Assembly: GCF_000724605.1 (NCBI RefSeq)
Contig: NZ_CP008802.1
Span: 1,364,001-1,428,000 of the forward strand
DNA length: 64,000 nucleotides
Source: Actinotignum schaalii
Lineage (GTDB): Bacteria > Actinomycetota > Actinomycetes > Actinomycetales > Actinomycetaceae
Reading direction: 5' to 3'
A program made the position numbers and the translations under genes. Positions 1-9,228 of this stretch are shown piece after piece; the stretch's first letter is position 1, and each line of letters starts with the position of its first letter. The notes under the pieces are model-generated. The model saw only the letters and a program-made list of their open reading frames with translations, made no database searches and was not told where the DNA came from.

Positions 1-3000
1 CGAAGCCGGGGCCGGCGTTCTTGGCGCGCACCACGTACTCCACCACGGAGCCGGTAGCCCAGCGCTCGGTTTCGTTCTGCTTCTCGATATCGGCGAGCTG
101 CACACCCTCGGCCAGGCCGGCGTGCGCGGCATCTGCGGCAACCTTCTCGCTCAGCACGCTGAGATCAGCGGATTTCGCGTGAATATTTTCCTTGGTGAGG
201 TCCAGGTCGAAGGGCATGGTCAGCCCCACCTTGGCCGGTTCGGTCGGCATCACGGGCGCGCCGGTTTCGGCGTTCTTGCCGGTCACCGCGTAGCTATTCC
301 AGGCGATGCCACGGGCGGCGGCCGGGGCCGTCACATTGGCGTTGATCGTCCAGGTATCCGCGCGGGTGAGTTTGGCATCCTGCGGGAATTCCACCCGGAA
401 AGCACGCACCTGGGAGAAGTCCCCGCCCAGTTCCTCGGCGGTCTTCCAGGTACCCGGCTCGCAATTCTGCGGGCTGGAATCCTGGGCGGCGCCCAGCTCC
501 ATGACTTCACCGCGGCACGGGTTAATCGAGGTGGAGTACAGCACCGAGGTGGGCTGCGGGGTTCCTTCCCCGAAGGTCAGCGGGCCGTTGAGGCGCGGGC
601 GCCACGTGGAGCCACGCTCATTTTCCGGGGTGTTAGCGCCGCTCACGCCGTGATCACCCGGGTAGGGCAGCACATCGTAAGCCACCACGCCGGAGACCCC
701 CGCATTACCGTTATTGACCAGGTCCAGCTTGAGTTCGGCATTGGAGGCCGGCGAAACGGTCCCGTAATTCGGGTTGGCTTGGAATTCGGTGTCGACGTCG
801 CCCTTCACGTAATTCTTACCCGCGAGCGCCGGCAAGCCCGCCACGTTGAACTTCGTGGAGGTGGTGCAGCCGCGCGCTTCGGGGCGGTTGAGGCCGTCGA
901 GGTTATCGGTGAGTTTGCGGCTGTCCGTGCGCGCCCACCAGTTGCGGATGCACTGGTTCGGGGCGACGGCGGTGCCCAGGTTGGGGCGCTTGGCATCCGC
1001 AAGGATCATGTCATTGGTGTTTTCGCCGGGCTCGGTGGCCGCGGTTATTTTCGCACCGAAGTAAAGCACCATTTCCGAGGAGTTGGAGCGGCTTTGGTCC
1101 CCGGTGCTGGGCGGGGCGAAGTAGTCGCCCGCGCTGCCGGGTGTGCCCGCGGCGCCGTTAGCGCCGTCGCCCGTACCTTCGCCGGTACCGGCGCCGTTGC
1201 CTGCGCCCGCGCCGTCGTTCGGCCAGGTGAAACGCACCAGTTGGCGCTGTTTGCCGTCCACGGTTTTCATTTCGGTTTCCACCCGCATTTTGTCGAGCGG
1301 GAGGGTGGCCGGCCAGTTCGCGGAAGTGGTGATCTTCTGCGTGGGGTCGTATTCCATGCCGGGGGCGAGCAGGTCCATGATCACCGGGTAGAGCTTGGCG
1401 CCCTTGCCGGTGTAGAAGCCCAGCCCAAAGGTGTAGGTCTGGCCGGTTTGGAAGAGTTCGCCGGGCTTGGTGTCGAGGTTGCCGACCATCTGGCCGCCCA
1501 GGTGCGATGTTTTCGACACCCCGTAGGTGGGGTAGCCGTCCACAATCGCGACCTGCGCCGCGGATTCCCGCGTGGTGATTTTCGCGGGCAGGTCCGGGGT
1601 CGGGTTGCCGGCAAAATCGAGAGACTGCGCGGTCACGACGGCGCGATTCTCCAGCGTGGGGACCTCGTAGCGCGGGGCGGAGCTGTAGGTAGCGCCGTCG
1701 GGCGCAGTGGTGCCGTTATGCACATCGGCGGGGAAATCCGTCACCACGGTTCCGCGGATTTCCAGCGTGATATCGCTCCGTTCACCGTTGAATACATCCA
1801 CGTCCAGGGCGATGGAGGTGATCTCCTCTCCCGCGGGAACGGGGAGGTCAAAATCCCGTGTGGTAGTTGGGTCGACGACGACGCTCAGCTGCTTCCCACT
1901 CGTGGTGGTGTAGGTGACTTTCGCCGGGACATTCTTACGGAGCGGACGGACCAGGCCGGCCTTGACATTGCGCAGGGCCGGGGTGGCGCAGGCACCGGGC
2001 GTTTCCGGGGAGACGTAGCGGCAGGGCAGGTTATCGGCCACGTGCACGCGCAGCGGCACATTCCCGGTATTCGACCAGGAAATATCCCAGCTGGCTTCCC
2101 CGTCGCGCTGGGTCACGGGCTTATTGGCGGTTTTGCGGAAATTGCCTTCGGCACGCAGGTTTTGCAGCTGGCGAGTCACGGAATCGGTGGCGGTGACGGC
2201 CGCGTGTTTGGGATCGAGCGGGGTGCCGGTGGCTTGCACGTTGTTGGTGGCGCTGGCACCTTCGGCGAAGGTGCCGGCGGGGAAGGCTACCGTGACGCGG
2301 TAATCTTCGATGGCGCGCACAACGGGTGAGCCGGGAACCACCCAGGTGACGGTGCGGGTGGCCGGGTCGTAGGTGCCGTCATTGGTGGCGCGTACGAATT
2401 CCGCGCCTTCGGGCAGGGTATCGACCAGGCGGATTTCGGTGAGGCCCATGAGGCCGGGTGTGCCGGTGCCCGGATCCTTGAATTTGTTTTCGTTGGTATT
2501 GAAGGCGCCTTCGTAACCGGCGGTAATGGTGTAGGTGTACTGGCCGCCGATGGCCGGCTGGGATTCGGGAGCGAATTTACGGACCGCGATGGTGGGGGTG
2601 GCATGCACCGGGGTGGCCAGTTCCACCGGGTCAGCTACCAGGCCGTTTGTTTCGCCGGCCACCTTCGGGTGGATCGCTTCGCCTTCGGGCCAGCGCAGGT
2701 TCTCCGGGCGTACCTGCACGCGCATGGCGCCGGTGGTTCCCACCGGCACGGTGCCCAGCTTCCAGGTGTAGGTATCACCTTCGCGCACCGGGACTGCGGA
2801 TTGGTCGTGGGAAGAATTGGTGGCGCTCACGTGGGTGAGAGGGAGCTGATCGGTATTCGAAATGGAATCGACCAGGCCGGGGATAGTCACGCTGAGAGTG
2901 GTGTTCTCGCATTGACCTTGCACGCCGGCGCAGGACCATTGCACGTCATAGCTGGCCAGGGCGCCGGATTTCACGCCGTTGGTTTTCTGGTCGGCGGGTT

Positions 3001-3283
3001 CGGCCACCGCGACTTCCAGGCGGGCCGAGGCCGCTTCCGCGGCGCGCTCGGCGTTTTCGGAGTTTTCAGTGTTGTCGCCGGTGGCGTTGGTGTTGTCGCC
3101 GGTGGTGTGTGCGGCGTTATCACCATTCGTTGTGACTCGCACGTTCGCGGCCATGGCCGGCGCGGTCAGCGGAATCGCTCCGCCCACCGCGACGACGGCG
3201 GCAATAAGCGCTGCCACCGCACCCGTGATCAACCGGTGCGCCGCGACTCGCGAACGCGCCGCTCCCGTTCTTAATTTTTGCAT
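1..3283 (-). CDS. large secreted surface/adhesin-like protein, C-terminus beyond window
   Basis: The reading frame is open without a stop for about 1,094 codons from an ATG at 3283 to the left window edge. AAGGGATC lies just upstream of the ATG. The N-terminus is basic (MQKLRTGAARSR), followed by a hydrophobic stretch ending in AMA-A, a classical Sec signal with cleavage near residue 50. A Thr/Asn/Glu-rich linker follows, then repeated extracellular modules of the DUF11 or SdrD-B type, recognisable from phrases such as NTGNVPLRVHVADNLP and EIRLVDTLPEGAEF. An Ala/Gly-rich loop lies near 1110-1220. Proteins of this build are usually anchored by sortase or serve as pilin-like adhesins. The C-terminus, where an LPXTG motif would sit, is not in the window. 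The secreted surface location is well supported; the ligand is unknown. Confidence 0.8.
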   Translation of the reverse strand, partial: MQKLRTGAARSRVAAHRLITGAVAALIAAVVAVGGAIPLTAPAMAANVRVTTNGDNAAHTTGDNTNATGDNTENSENAERAAEAASARLEVAVAEPADQKTNGVKSGALASYDVQWSCAGVQGQCENTTLSVTIPGLVDSISNTDQLPLTHVSATNSSHDQSAVPVREGDTYTWKLGTVPVGTTGAMRVQVRPENLRWPEGEAIHPKVAGETNGLVADPVELATPVHATPTIAVRKFAPESQPAIGGQYTYTITAGYEGAFNTNENKFKDPGTGTPGLMGLTEIRLVDTLPEGAEFVRATNDGTYDPATRTVTWVVPGSPVVRAIEDYRVTVAFPAGTFAEGASATNNVQATGTPLDPKHAAVTATDSVTRQLQNLRAEGNFRKTANKPVTQRDGEASWDISWSNTGNVPLRVHVADNLPCRYVSPETPGACATPALRNVKAGLVRPLRKNVPAKVTYTTTSGKQLSVVVDPTTTRDFDLPVPAGEEITSIALDVDVFNGERSDITLEIRGTVVTDFPADVHNGTTAPDGATYSSAPRYEVPTLENRAVVTAQSLDFAGNPTPDLPAKITTRESAAQVAIVDGYPTYGVSKTSHLGGQMVGNLDTKPGELFQTGQTYTFGLGFYTGKGAKLYPVIMDLLAPGMEYDPTQKITTSANWPATLPLDKMRVETEMKTVDGKQRQLVRFTWPNDGAGAGNGAGTGEGTGDGANGAAGTPGSAGDYFAPPSTGDQSRSNSSEMVLYFGAKITAATEPGENTNDMILADAKRPNLGTAVAPNQCIRNWWARTDSRKLTDNLDGLNRPEARGCTTSTKFNVAGLPALAGKNYVKGDVDTEFQANPNYGTVSPASNAELKLDLVNNGNAGVSGVVAYDVLPYPGDHGVSGANTPENERGSTWRPRLNGPLTFGEGTPQPTSVLYSTSINPCRGEVMELGAAQDSSPQNCEPGTWKTAEELGGDFSQVRAFRVEFPQDAKLTRADTWTINANVTAPAAARGIAWNSYAVTGKNAETGAPVMPTEPAKVGLTMPFDLDLTKENIHAKSADLSVLSEKVAADAAHAGLAEGVQLADIEKQNETERWATGSVVEYVVRAKNAGPGF

Positions 3284-3504
3284 TCTTAGATCCCTTATTA
3301 GTTACCCGTTTTTACCGGATTCCACGCCCCGGCGGCGCGGTGAGACGCCCCCAAACACGTGGCTCAGCTGCGGAAACACCTTGATGACTCGAGGCACTCC
3401 TGGCGCCCCGCGATTATAAACCGTTTGGAAGGTGTTCAAGCACGACTTAAATAACTATGTGGTAAATCTTATCTTCCGAGGTAACTGTCTCAGAGTATGA
3501 CCAT

Positions 3505-3640
3505 TTGCGCTGGTGGTGGCGGTGCTGGGGGTGCCGCGGCAGCGCGCGGTGTCGATGTTGCGGCGCGGCGGCCGTGTGGTGGTGGCGGTGCTGGGGGTGG
3601 TGGCGGCGATGCCGGGGGTGGTGGCGGCGCACCAATATTG
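3505..3640. repeat. low-complexity GC-rich stretch with internal direct repeat
   Basis: Between the surface protein gene and aldolase there is a G/T-rich tract in which GTGGTGGCGGTGCTGGGGGT occurs at about 3512 and again at about 3580, with a third degenerate copy. All six frames stay partly open because of the composition. No frame has a convincing ribosome binding site or domain, so I treat it as non-coding. Confidence 0.45.
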
Positions 3641-3844
3641 GCTACGGCACCGCGGTACCGCGGAAGGCCGCCCGCGCCGGAGCGCCATCGCTCGAATGCT
3701 GTCGCTCGGCACCACATCATGCAAATCCAGGACCGGGCACGCCACGTAGTGCAACCTGGTGACAGAAAAACCGCCAAAACCGTGCGCCAATTTGCACTAC
3801 GTTTTTCGCGCCGGAGTGGGAACTGATCGTGGAATCCCACAAGT

Positions 3845-3960
3845 CTCACGACCCCCAATAGTCACACGCGCCCCCGCGGGGGTGGCATGTGTTGTCCGAG
3901 CTGTAGTGCAGATGTCGTACATGCGAAGTACACCTCGGAAAAACACACCCGCCTCCCGCC
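3845..3960 (+). repeat. dispersed intergenic repeat family A, copy 1
   Basis: This roughly 115-bp element recurs at 35420-35506 and 44335-44450, always between genes. It can fold back on itself: TCCGAG (3895-3900) pairs with CTCGGA (3934-3939), flanked by GTGTT and AACAC. The apical part contains GTCGTACATGCGAAGTAC. No coding potential is visible. Confidence 0.7.
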
Positions 3961-4005
3961 GGCGCGGGATCGGTGGAATGGGTCAGTTTCAAGATTCAAG
4001 ACTGC

Positions 4006-4226
4006 AAAGTGCGCGTTCTGGACATTGACCCCCGCGAAGTGCGCGTAAGGAACACAAAACCGTACCGAAACGGTGCTCTTACGCGCACTTCATTCCGGCG
4101 CTTTGGCGACTAGCCCGCCGCTCCTTACAGCTGCCCAGCAAAGTGGTACTGGAGAACAGCGGGCCTTACAGAGTGGTACTCCACGACAGAAAACCGGGCG
4201 CTGATTGTAGCTCCAGTACCACTTTG
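4006..4226 (+). repeat. dispersed intergenic repeat family B, copy 1 (two triple-motif hairpin modules)
   Basis: Module 1 carries AAGTGCGCG twice in direct orientation (4007 and 4037) and once inverted; 4037-4049 and 4078-4090 form a perfect 13-bp inverted repeat. Module 2 carries GTGGTACT twice direct (4143 and 4173) and once inverted; 4139-4154 and 4211-4226 form a perfect 16-bp inverted repeat. A near-complete relative lies at 44515-44737, and module 2 alone, inverted, lies at 30517-30607. Arm changes between copies are compensatory. Confidence 0.75.
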
Positions 4227-4320
4227 CGGGCAGCCCCGCCAGATCGGCACCCACTCAACGCAAGATCGGCACTCGCTCAACACTCGATCCGTGCACCCTT
4301 CGCGCACCCCGGGCAGCACA

Positions 4321-4355
4321 AAGGGCCGGCAGCCCAAAATGAGCTACCGGCCCTT
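4321..4355 (-). terminator. terminator-like hairpin downstream of aldolase gene
   Basis: AAGGGCCGG (4321-4329) pairs with CCGGCCCTT (4347-4355). It lies about 165 bp beyond the aldolase stop in the direction of transcription. The T tract is weak. The gap to the stop (4356-4518) shows no gene. Confidence 0.5.
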
Positions 4356-4518
4356 GTTACCGCTATTACCGCTGGTACGGTTCATGCGCGGAGCCGCGAA
4401 CGGCTCGCGCACTTGCGAAAGCTGAGCGCGGCGCGTCTACTTCACGTACGAGCACGCCCGCTTCACGAACGGCCCGCAAGCGCCATGCGCTCGCGCGCCC
4501 GCTCCGCGGGCACCGCCC

Positions 4519-5541
4519 TTACTTCATGCGGGTGCCGGTGGAGCCGAGGCGCTCGCACGCTTCGACAACGCGGGCGGCCATGCCAGCTTCGGCGGCCTTG
4601 CCCCACGAGCGCGGGTCGTACTGCTTCTTATTGCCCACTTCGCCGTCGATCTTGAGAACGCCGGAGTAGTTGGTCAGCATCCAGTCGGCCACCGGGCGGG
4701 TGTAGGCGTACTGGGTGTCCGTATCCACGTTCATCTTGATGACGCCGTTTTCCACCGCGGTGCGGATTTCTTCGGCGGTGGAGCCGGAGCCGCCGTGCAT
4801 GACCAGGTCGAAGGGCGATTCCTTGCCAACCTTGGCGCCGACTTCCTTCTGGATCTCACCGAGGATTTCGGGGCGCAGCTTGACGTGGCCGGGCTTGTAC
4901 ACGCCGTGCACGTTCCCGAAGGTCAGCGCGGTGATGTAGCGGCCGTTTTCGCCCAGGCCCAGCGCTTCAACCGTCTTGAGGCCGTCCTCAGCGGTGGTGT
5001 ACAGCTTCTCGTTAATTTCGCCGACGACGCCGTCTTCTTCGCCACCCACAACACCGATCTCAATTTCGAGAATGGTATTGGCCTTCTGGGAGAGCGCCAG
5101 CAGTTCCTTGGCGATTTCCAGGTTCTCATCCAGCGGCACGGCCGAGCCGTCCCACATGTGGGAGTTGAAGTAGGTCTGCTTGCCGGCCTTATGCTGCTCA
5201 GCTTCGAGCTCCATAAGCGGGCGGATCCAGGAATCGATGTTCTGCTTGGCGCAGTGATCGGTGTGCAGGGCGATGGTCACATCGTAGTTCTTGGCGACGG
5301 CGCGCACGTACTCCACCAGGGCGATGGAGCCGGCCACGCGGTCCTTGACGGTGGAGCCGGAAAGGTATTCGGCGCCGCCCACGGACACCTGGATGATGCC
5401 GTCCGATTCGGCTTCCGCGAAACCGCGCAGGGCAGCGGTGGCCGTCTGGGACGAGGTGACATTGATGGCCGGGTAGGCGAACTTATTCGCCTTGGCGCGG
5501 TTGAGCATTTCGTCGTACTGTTCGCGGGTTGCAACAGCCAC
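4519..5541 (-). CDS. fba: class II fructose-bisphosphate aldolase
   Basis: The 340-residue protein has the usual length and order of the zinc-dependent class II (FbaA) family. It carries the metal-site motif ALHTDHCAK near residue 95-105, the glycine-rich HGGSGS near 252, and NVDTDTQYAYTRP near 275. It cleaves fructose-1,6-bisphosphate to dihydroxyacetone phosphate and glyceraldehyde-3-phosphate in glycolysis and gluconeogenesis. The start is a GTG at 5541, with AAAGGAGATCTCA directly before it. It appears monocistronic. Two small hairpins (5637-5656 and 5657-5673) lie in its upstream region. It is the natural sink for the fructose-6-phosphate produced by the sialic acid operon in this window. 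Confidence 0.95.
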   Translation of the reverse strand: MAVATREQYDEMLNRAKANKFAYPAINVTSSQTATAALRGFAEAESDGIIQVSVGGAEYLSGSTVKDRVAGSIALVEYVRAVAKNYDVTIALHTDHCAKQNIDSWIRPLMELEAEQHKAGKQTYFNSHMWDGSAVPLDENLEIAKELLALSQKANTILEIEIGVVGGEEDGVVGEINEKLYTTAEDGLKTVEALGLGENGRYITALTFGNVHGVYKPGHVKLRPEILGEIQKEVGAKVGKESPFDLVMHGGSGSTAEEIRTAVENGVIKMNVDTDTQYAYTRPVADWMLTNYSGVLKIDGEVGNKKQYDPRSWGKAAEAGMAARVVEACERLGSTGTRMK

Positions 5542-5873
5542 TGAGATCTCCTTTATTCGGCGTTCCTCGAACCATCTGTCCGAGAGGTTTTCTGTGTGAG
5601 CACGCGAACCACCGCGATGTGGCGAAGGCTCCGTGCGAGTGCCGCGACCGGCACTCTTTGAGGGTTCCTCAAACAGGTTTTATTATCCCACGTTTGGCCC
5701 CGCCGTGGCCGGACCTTTGCCCTGAGGCGAAAGATTCACCCCGCCGCACATTCGGGATACGATGAGCGAAGAAGCGGCTGCCGGCCCGGTGCACGCACGC
5801 ACGCCCACATGGGACCGATCCGCACCGGCCGCCGCACCGCCCGAACCACCGGAGCCAGCACGAGGGAGTCACC

Positions 5874-6713
5874 ATGATCACCAGCGACACCACCGAGGCC
5901 GCTCGCGAACTAGCCGAGCTCATGGCCGGGCGCACCACCGTAGTTATCGCGGGGGCGGGCGTCTCCACGGCGTCCGGCATTCCCGATTACCGCGGCACCG
6001 GTTCCTCCGATGCCCCCTCCATTGATTACGACGCCTTCGTTTCCGACCCGGTATGGCAGCGCTGGGTGTGGCAACGTAATCAGGAAACGTGGCGCGCGCT
6101 GAGCGGCGTCGTCGCCAATGATGCCCACACGGCACTGGCGCGTTTCGAAAAAGCGGGCCTTATTAACGGCGTCGCTACTCAAAATGTCGATAATCTTCAC
6201 CAGAAGGCCGGTTCCACCAGGCTCGCGGAACTGCACGGGAATTTTTTGCGGGTCGTGTGCGTGGAGTGCGGGGCGGAGTTCCCGCGCGCGGAGATTGCGG
6301 CGCAGCTCGACGCGCTCAACCCGGGCTGGCCCGAGGATCCCGATCCGGCGCACGTGGCGATTTTGGCTTCCGCGGACCGTGCCGGGGCGGAGGCCTCCAC
6401 GTTCCGGGTGGCGCCGTGCCCGCGCTGCGGCGGCCTGCTCAAACCCGCGGTGGTATTTTTCGGCGAGGCGTTGCCGCGCGATGCGATGGAGCAGTCTTTC
6501 GCGTGGGCGCGCGAGGCGGATGTGGCGCTGGTGGTGGGCACGTCGCTCGCGGTGCTAACCGGTTCGTGGGTGCTGGGTGAGGCGCTCCAGCACGGCGCGG
6601 CGTGCGCAATTATTAATATCGGCCCCACTACCGCGGATCGTTACGCCGATCTGCGCGTGGAGGGGGACGTGGGGACGGTGCTCGCGGGCGCCGCGGATCT
6701 TTTAGGAGCGTGA
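5874..6713 (+). CDS. NAD-dependent protein deacylase (sirtuin, Sir2 family)
   Basis: The 279-residue protein shows every core sirtuin signature in order: GAGVSTASGIPDYRG near residue 27, TQNVDNLHQKAG near 101, catalytic His in ELHGNF near 120, zinc ligands CVEC and CPRCGG, VVFFGEALP, and GTSLAV. Sirtuins remove acyl groups from lysines using NAD and release O-acyl-ADP-ribose and nicotinamide. The zinc ribbon is complete, so activity is expected. The ATG at 5874 follows GAGGGAGTCACC. The next gene starts four bases after the stop, so the two are probably co-transcribed. Confidence 0.92.
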   Translation: MITSDTTEAARELAELMAGRTTVVIAGAGVSTASGIPDYRGTGSSDAPSIDYDAFVSDPVWQRWVWQRNQETWRALSGVVANDAHTALARFEKAGLINGVATQNVDNLHQKAGSTRLAELHGNFLRVVCVECGAEFPRAEIAAQLDALNPGWPEDPDPAHVAILASADRAGAEASTFRVAPCPRCGGLLKPAVVFFGEALPRDAMEQSFAWAREADVALVVGTSLAVLTGSWVLGEALQHGAACAIINIGPTTADRYADLRVEGDVGTVLAGAADLLGA

Positions 6714-6717
6714 GTCC

Positions 6718-8520
6718 ATGCGTGGTTCAGCTTTTAGCGACGACGACGGCGCACGCGGCTGGTTCAAACGCCGCCGCCAACGTAAACGAGCCCAGGACCT
6801 GGCCGAATGGCAAACCCGCGCGCACCGTTCGGCGTTTTCGGAAAGCCCGCCGCGCGCCGGCGCCGGCTCGGCTTTCTCGGAACCGGAAGGCGAGCGCCGG
6901 CCGGTGGTTTCGCGGGCGAAGGAAGGCACGCGGGGTAACGCGGGTTCGCGGGGCAAAGAGCGCTCGCGCACTCGCCAAAGCTCCCGCACGAAACCGCATC
7001 CGCGCGATGAGCGGGCGATGCGCCAGGCATACGCAAGTTCGGCGCAACTGTTGCCCACCGTCCCGCCGGTCCCCTATCCCGCGAGCGCGCAGCAGGCCGG
7101 CGGCGCAACCGGGCCCCACGGTGCAGCGCGGGTCACTACCGCGCCACCACCCGAGGAGCCGAAGAAAAAGAAGGACCGCGGCCTTTTCTGGTGGCTCATC
7201 ATTGTTTTTGTGTGCTTCCCGGCCGGGTTTTTCCTTGCCGATATGGAAGATGAGGTAAGCGATCCGCCGGCCGAAGTGGGGAGTGCGCAGAGTGCTGAAG
7301 ATTCTGGCGGTGCCGGGGGTGAAAATCCCGCCGCGAACGCGGACGCCCCGGAGGCCGGCGCGCAGCCGCTGGCGAGTTACGCACCCGTCCCGCAGAATCT
7401 TGCAGAAACGCAGGCGGTGCGCACCGAATCACACATTCCTGCTTTCTTGAACCAACCGTTCGTTATCCCAGCCGGGCACGTTTTCGGCGGCTACAACGCC
7501 AAGGCAAATTCCACAAGCTTTTATGACACGGAAACCGGGCAGCTGCGCTACACGCTGCCCGGGGAGCTCAGCTGTGCCCCCGCTGGTGACACCGCGAATA
7601 TGTGGTGCACGCCAAATTACTGGGGGAATCCTTACGCCAGCTCATATATTTCGGACGTACCCGCCACCCTGCGCGCCGCACCGGATGGCACCGTGATCTG
7701 GGAAAGCGGAGAGGACGCGCAGGGCTTCGCGCCCGGGGTGCTAGTCTCCCGGGCTGATATTCGCGAGGAACGTTTCTCCTGGCTCTCCCCCACGGATGGC
7801 ACGGTGTTGGCCGAGGTGACCGTCCCTGCCTCGCTCGGGAATTTTCACGTGGCGCCGAGCGGGGAGCTGCTGCTTTTCGATCGGGAAGGCACCACGGTCA
7901 ACTGGACTGTTTTCGATTCCGGAGGCCGCACGCGCGGTTCTGGTTCGGTGGAGGCCGAGGATGTGGAAAGCGCCTCGGTCATGCCAACCGCGGATGGCTG
8001 GTTCATCCCGGAGGACAATATGGCTATCACGCTGGAGGGGAAGTCGAGCACCGGGGCGCCGTTGCCTGGAGAAGTGTCGGTGCGGGAGGCCACCTGCCCG
8101 GCTCCGCAAGCAACTAACGCGCAGCTGCGGGAGAATCTGGAGAAGCTGCTCGGGCAGCAGCCGGCGGGTACTGCCGCGCGGTATCAGGTGGCGATCTCCG
8201 CCTGCGTGCCGGGCGGGGTGGCGTATCTTTCTAGCTTTACCGGATCTACCACCACGGTAGTGGCGGCGGGCCAGCTGCGGGAGGTTCCGCTCGCGAGCGC
8301 TGGCTCAGATTTTGTAGCACTCGGTAACGGGATCGTGCTGACTGGTTACCGTGAGGATTCCCGTGATGCCACCTTTGCTTTCGATTGGAACCAGGGCGAC
8401 GCCCCGGTCTGGTCAGTGCCCGCCACCATAACCGATGCCGTGCCCGGCTACGGCTTCGTCGGCACCGACTATTCCACCCCCGATTCCAAACCGGCCTACT
8501 ACGCCTTCCGGGCGAAATAG
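6718..8520 (+). CDS. single-pass membrane protein with extracytoplasmic beta-propeller-like domain, function unknown
   Basis: The 600-residue protein begins with about 150 residues of very basic, disordered cytoplasmic sequence (many Arg, Ser, Pro). One transmembrane segment follows near 158-178 (LFWWLIIVFVCFPAGFFL), then an acidic linker and a large extracytoplasmic region. That region has repeated short beta-type phrases (VIWESGED, SPTDGTVLAEV, FDWNQGDAPVWSV) as in PQQ/WD-like propellers, but no family can be named with confidence. The gene starts four bases after the sirtuin stop and is probably translated from the same message. The product is anchored in the membrane and faces outward; its role is unknown. 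Confidence 0.75.
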   Translation: MRGSAFSDDDGARGWFKRRRQRKRAQDLAEWQTRAHRSAFSESPPRAGAGSAFSEPEGERRPVVSRAKEGTRGNAGSRGKERSRTRQSSRTKPHPRDERAMRQAYASSAQLLPTVPPVPYPASAQQAGGATGPHGAARVTTAPPPEEPKKKKDRGLFWWLIIVFVCFPAGFFLADMEDEVSDPPAEVGSAQSAEDSGGAGGENPAANADAPEAGAQPLASYAPVPQNLAETQAVRTESHIPAFLNQPFVIPAGHVFGGYNAKANSTSFYDTETGQLRYTLPGELSCAPAGDTANMWCTPNYWGNPYASSYISDVPATLRAAPDGTVIWESGEDAQGFAPGVLVSRADIREERFSWLSPTDGTVLAEVTVPASLGNFHVAPSGELLLFDREGTTVNWTVFDSGGRTRGSGSVEAEDVESASVMPTADGWFIPEDNMAITLEGKSSTGAPLPGEVSVREATCPAPQATNAQLRENLEKLLGQQPAGTAARYQVAISACVPGGVAYLSSFTGSTTTVVAAGQLREVPLASAGSDFVALGNGIVLTGYREDSRDATFAFDWNQGDAPVWSVPATITDAVPGYGFVGTDYSTPDSKPAYYAFRAK

Positions 8521-8605
8521 ATCTTGAACAGCAGCCGCGCTCTTGAGCCGTCACCTCGGCCTTGAGCCTTTGCCGCGGCGGCATTGCTAGAGTTTATTCA
8601 CCAGT

Positions 8606-8753
8606 ACCGGCCCGCCTACCCGCGTTGCAGAGTAGGTCAGGGCCGGTCTTCACAATTTGAATCCAGGAGGTCTTGTTATCCCCTCCGGTTCTGGTAGATT
8701 TTAGTTACCAGAACCGGCCCGCCCATCCGCCTCGCGAGTGGGTCAGGGCCGGG
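8606..8753. repeat. duplicated nested hairpin (two copies), possible bidirectional terminator or small RNA
   Basis: Copy 1 pairs ACCGGCCC (8606-8613) with GGGCCGGT (8640-8647) and has an inner stem CCTAC/GTAGG. Copy 2 pairs ACCGGCCC (8713-8720) with GGGCCGGG (8746-8753) and has an inner stem CCCA/TGGG. The third inner pair changes from T-A to C-G, so pairing is preserved. The copies lie between the convergent ends of the genes at 8520 and 8767. Confidence 0.6.
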
Positions 8754-8766
8754 CTTCATACACCAA

Positions 8767-9186
8767 TCACTTCTCTTCTGAACCCGCGCCAACCTGCGGC
8801 GCCGGGTGCCGCTTGTCGATATACGCGCTGCACCCCATCGAGGTCACCAGCATCCACACCACCAGCAGGAACGACGGCCACCGAATCGATTCATACGCGT
8901 ACTGAAACACCAGGAAAGACAGCCCGGCAATGATTCCGTAGCCGGCGTCGAGGAGGTACCCGAAGCGCCGCGGCGTTCGCCCCACCGCGCGCGTCATGTA
9001 GAAACTGGCGATGCTAAAAAGAATAAGTACGACGACGAAGCTCCATAGCGGGAAGGAATGCCGGCCAGCAAGGAAAACCACCGCGAGGGCAAACCCGAAG
9101 CCGACTAGGAGGATAATCAGGAAGCTTGCGATCTTGCCGATGGGGACTTTCCTGCTCAGCTGCCGATGCTGCGGTGCGTCTGCCAT
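8767..9186 (-). CDS. small four-helix membrane protein, paralogue of the divergent neighbour
   Basis: The 139-residue protein has four hydrophobic segments (about residues 20-40, 48-66, 78-98 and 104-124), a basic N-terminus and a cytoplasmic tail ending after the shared motif YIDKRHP. The protein at 9229-9747 has the same helix layout, the shared phrase LDxxYGxxxGxSF and ends YLDQRHP, so the two are paralogues. They are transcribed divergently from a 42-bp gap. I recognise no characterised family. Confidence 0.75.
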   Translation of the reverse strand: MADAPQHRQLSRKVPIGKIASFLIILLVGFGFALAVVFLAGRHSFPLWSFVVVLILFSIASFYMTRAVGRTPRRFGYLLDAGYGIIAGLSFLVFQYAYESIRWPSFLLVVWMLVTSMGCSAYIDKRHPAPQVGAGSEEK

Positions 9187-9228
9187 AGACCATTCCCTTC
9201 ACCCTTGAATATCGGCCATAATTATCCT

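Noticed and set aside
122-2329. Long plus-strand open frame (735 codons)
   Set aside because: It is antisense to the surface protein gene, whose minus-strand frame has a signal peptide and recognisable repeated domains. The plus frame is His/Gly/Arg-rich shadow sequence without a start signal.
3497-3826. Several short frames rich in Gly, Trp or Val
   Set aside because: They come from the low-complexity G/T-rich tract; none has a start signal or domain.
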